DNA of 64,000 bases from Gordionus sp. m RMFG-2023 (Eukaryota > Nematomorpha > Gordioida > Chordodea > Parachordodidae): contig NC_088777.1 in NCBI RefSeq assembly GCF_954871325.1, forward strand, positions 30,729,366 through 30,793,365. Direction: 5' to 3'. The translations under genes and the position numbers were made by a program. Position 1 is the first letter of the stretch. Every line of letters starts with the position of its first letter. Below are positions 63,301 to 64,000 of the stretch, piece by piece. The notes beneath the pieces were generated by a model, which ran no database searches, was not told the DNA's origin, and saw nothing but the letters and a program-made list of their open reading frames with translations.

Positions 63301-64000
63301 AAATTGATATTACTATTTATTTTTTTTAACTTGACTAAATTTTTTGGTATTAGAAATGAGTGGTATACCATTTGAAACTTTTAAGGGGATTGGTAGTTGA
63401 AAATAAATAACTGGGGAAGTTTATCAGTCATCCCATTTTATAATTTAAGTCACTTTTGGGTATATTAATTTCCTAAAATTATCTTAAATCGTCCATCTAT
63501 ATGCTAAAAATATTTTAAAATATTTAACTATTACAAATTTTTTATATCAAATTGAAAATGTTTGTAAGACAAATAATTTTAGCAAAATTTGAATTATCGT
63601 AATTTGTGATTTTTACAAAAATTTATGATGAATTTTACAAACATATATGATGGAAATGGGTAAAAATTTTTAGAAATAACGATAAATCCACAAAAAGATG
63701 TACTGTACTTATTTTAATTTTGCTTTAATTTGTCCTCTTAAAAAAAAAATTTTAATAATTTTTTTTTTTCAATTAACAATCCACCAATTATCAGAAATTT
63801 TTTGAACTGATTTAAAAAACGAATATCTTTGGTTTTCCCATTTCTTGATGTATAAGTTTCATTAAAAAAAATTAAATCAGTTATTGAAATATTAATTAAT
63901 TTAAAATCATTAAAATATTTGTTAACCGAAAGAAAAATGAAATATTTTTCCATTAAAAGTAAAGGCAATATTTAAAACAAATATAATAAAAATGGACAAA
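63301..64000. other. AT-rich DNA at the window end
   Basis: No gene is supported. The minus-strand open frame 63738-63968 (76 codons) is low-complexity and resembles nothing known to me. A truncated exon of a gene beyond the window cannot be excluded. Confidence 0.4.

Overview
This is an AT-rich animal nuclear DNA window, roughly three quarters A+T by eye, with few genes and many transposons. Introns, a collagen with a C-terminal domain of the metazoan short-chain collagen C4 type, and a homologue of the mitochondrial LYR protein ETFRF1 (LYRM5) mark it as metazoan. The phylum cannot be fixed from the window. A membrane-anchored cuticle-style collagen leaves an ecdysozoan such as a hairworm possible, and a cnidarian or another invertebrate is equally possible.

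Layout. 1150-7082 is a dead hAT transposon (ZBED-type transposase, plus strand) that carries a second hAT-type element (3862-6714) with a perfect 8-bp target duplication. 11137-36799 is one host gene on the plus strand: a 12-exon transmembrane collagen whose predicted 2268-nt coding sequence closes in frame to 755 residues. Its core is built from seven consecutive exons of exactly 126 bp (14 Gly-X-Y triplets each). Its introns hold a (GAAA)n microsatellite, a broken Ty3/Gypsy fossil (24265-26472) with a MITE inside its 3' LTR, small MITEs, two foldback elements and a pogo-like element (31385-33705). 37500-38555 is another hAT remnant, 39305-39900 a tRNA-promoter-bearing SINE-like unit, and 40672-41607 an unrecognised candidate gene. 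42355-43314 is a foldback Tc1/mariner-type MITE. 44020-44292 (minus) is ETFRF1.

45189-49587 is a second Ty3/Gypsy copy, full-length in outline with very similar short LTRs but with several breaks. 51736-60572 is a deleted ZBED-type hAT that was itself hit by a 7.9-kb hAT (52471-60365). This inner hAT has a perfect TTTTTGAA duplication and a spliced minus-strand transposase that reads open from ATG to stop. Inside that transposase gene is an array of eight near-identical 84/87-nt exons, all phase 0-0, built as 436-bp dimers. This is the most unusual structure in the window. A satellite of about 130-bp units fills 60960-63300.

Only the collagen and ETFRF1 are confident host genes. They have unrelated roles (extracellular matrix or cuticle, and mitochondrial flavoprotein regulation). 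Splice donors in both host and transposon genes are relaxed: many begin GTT rather than GTAAG.
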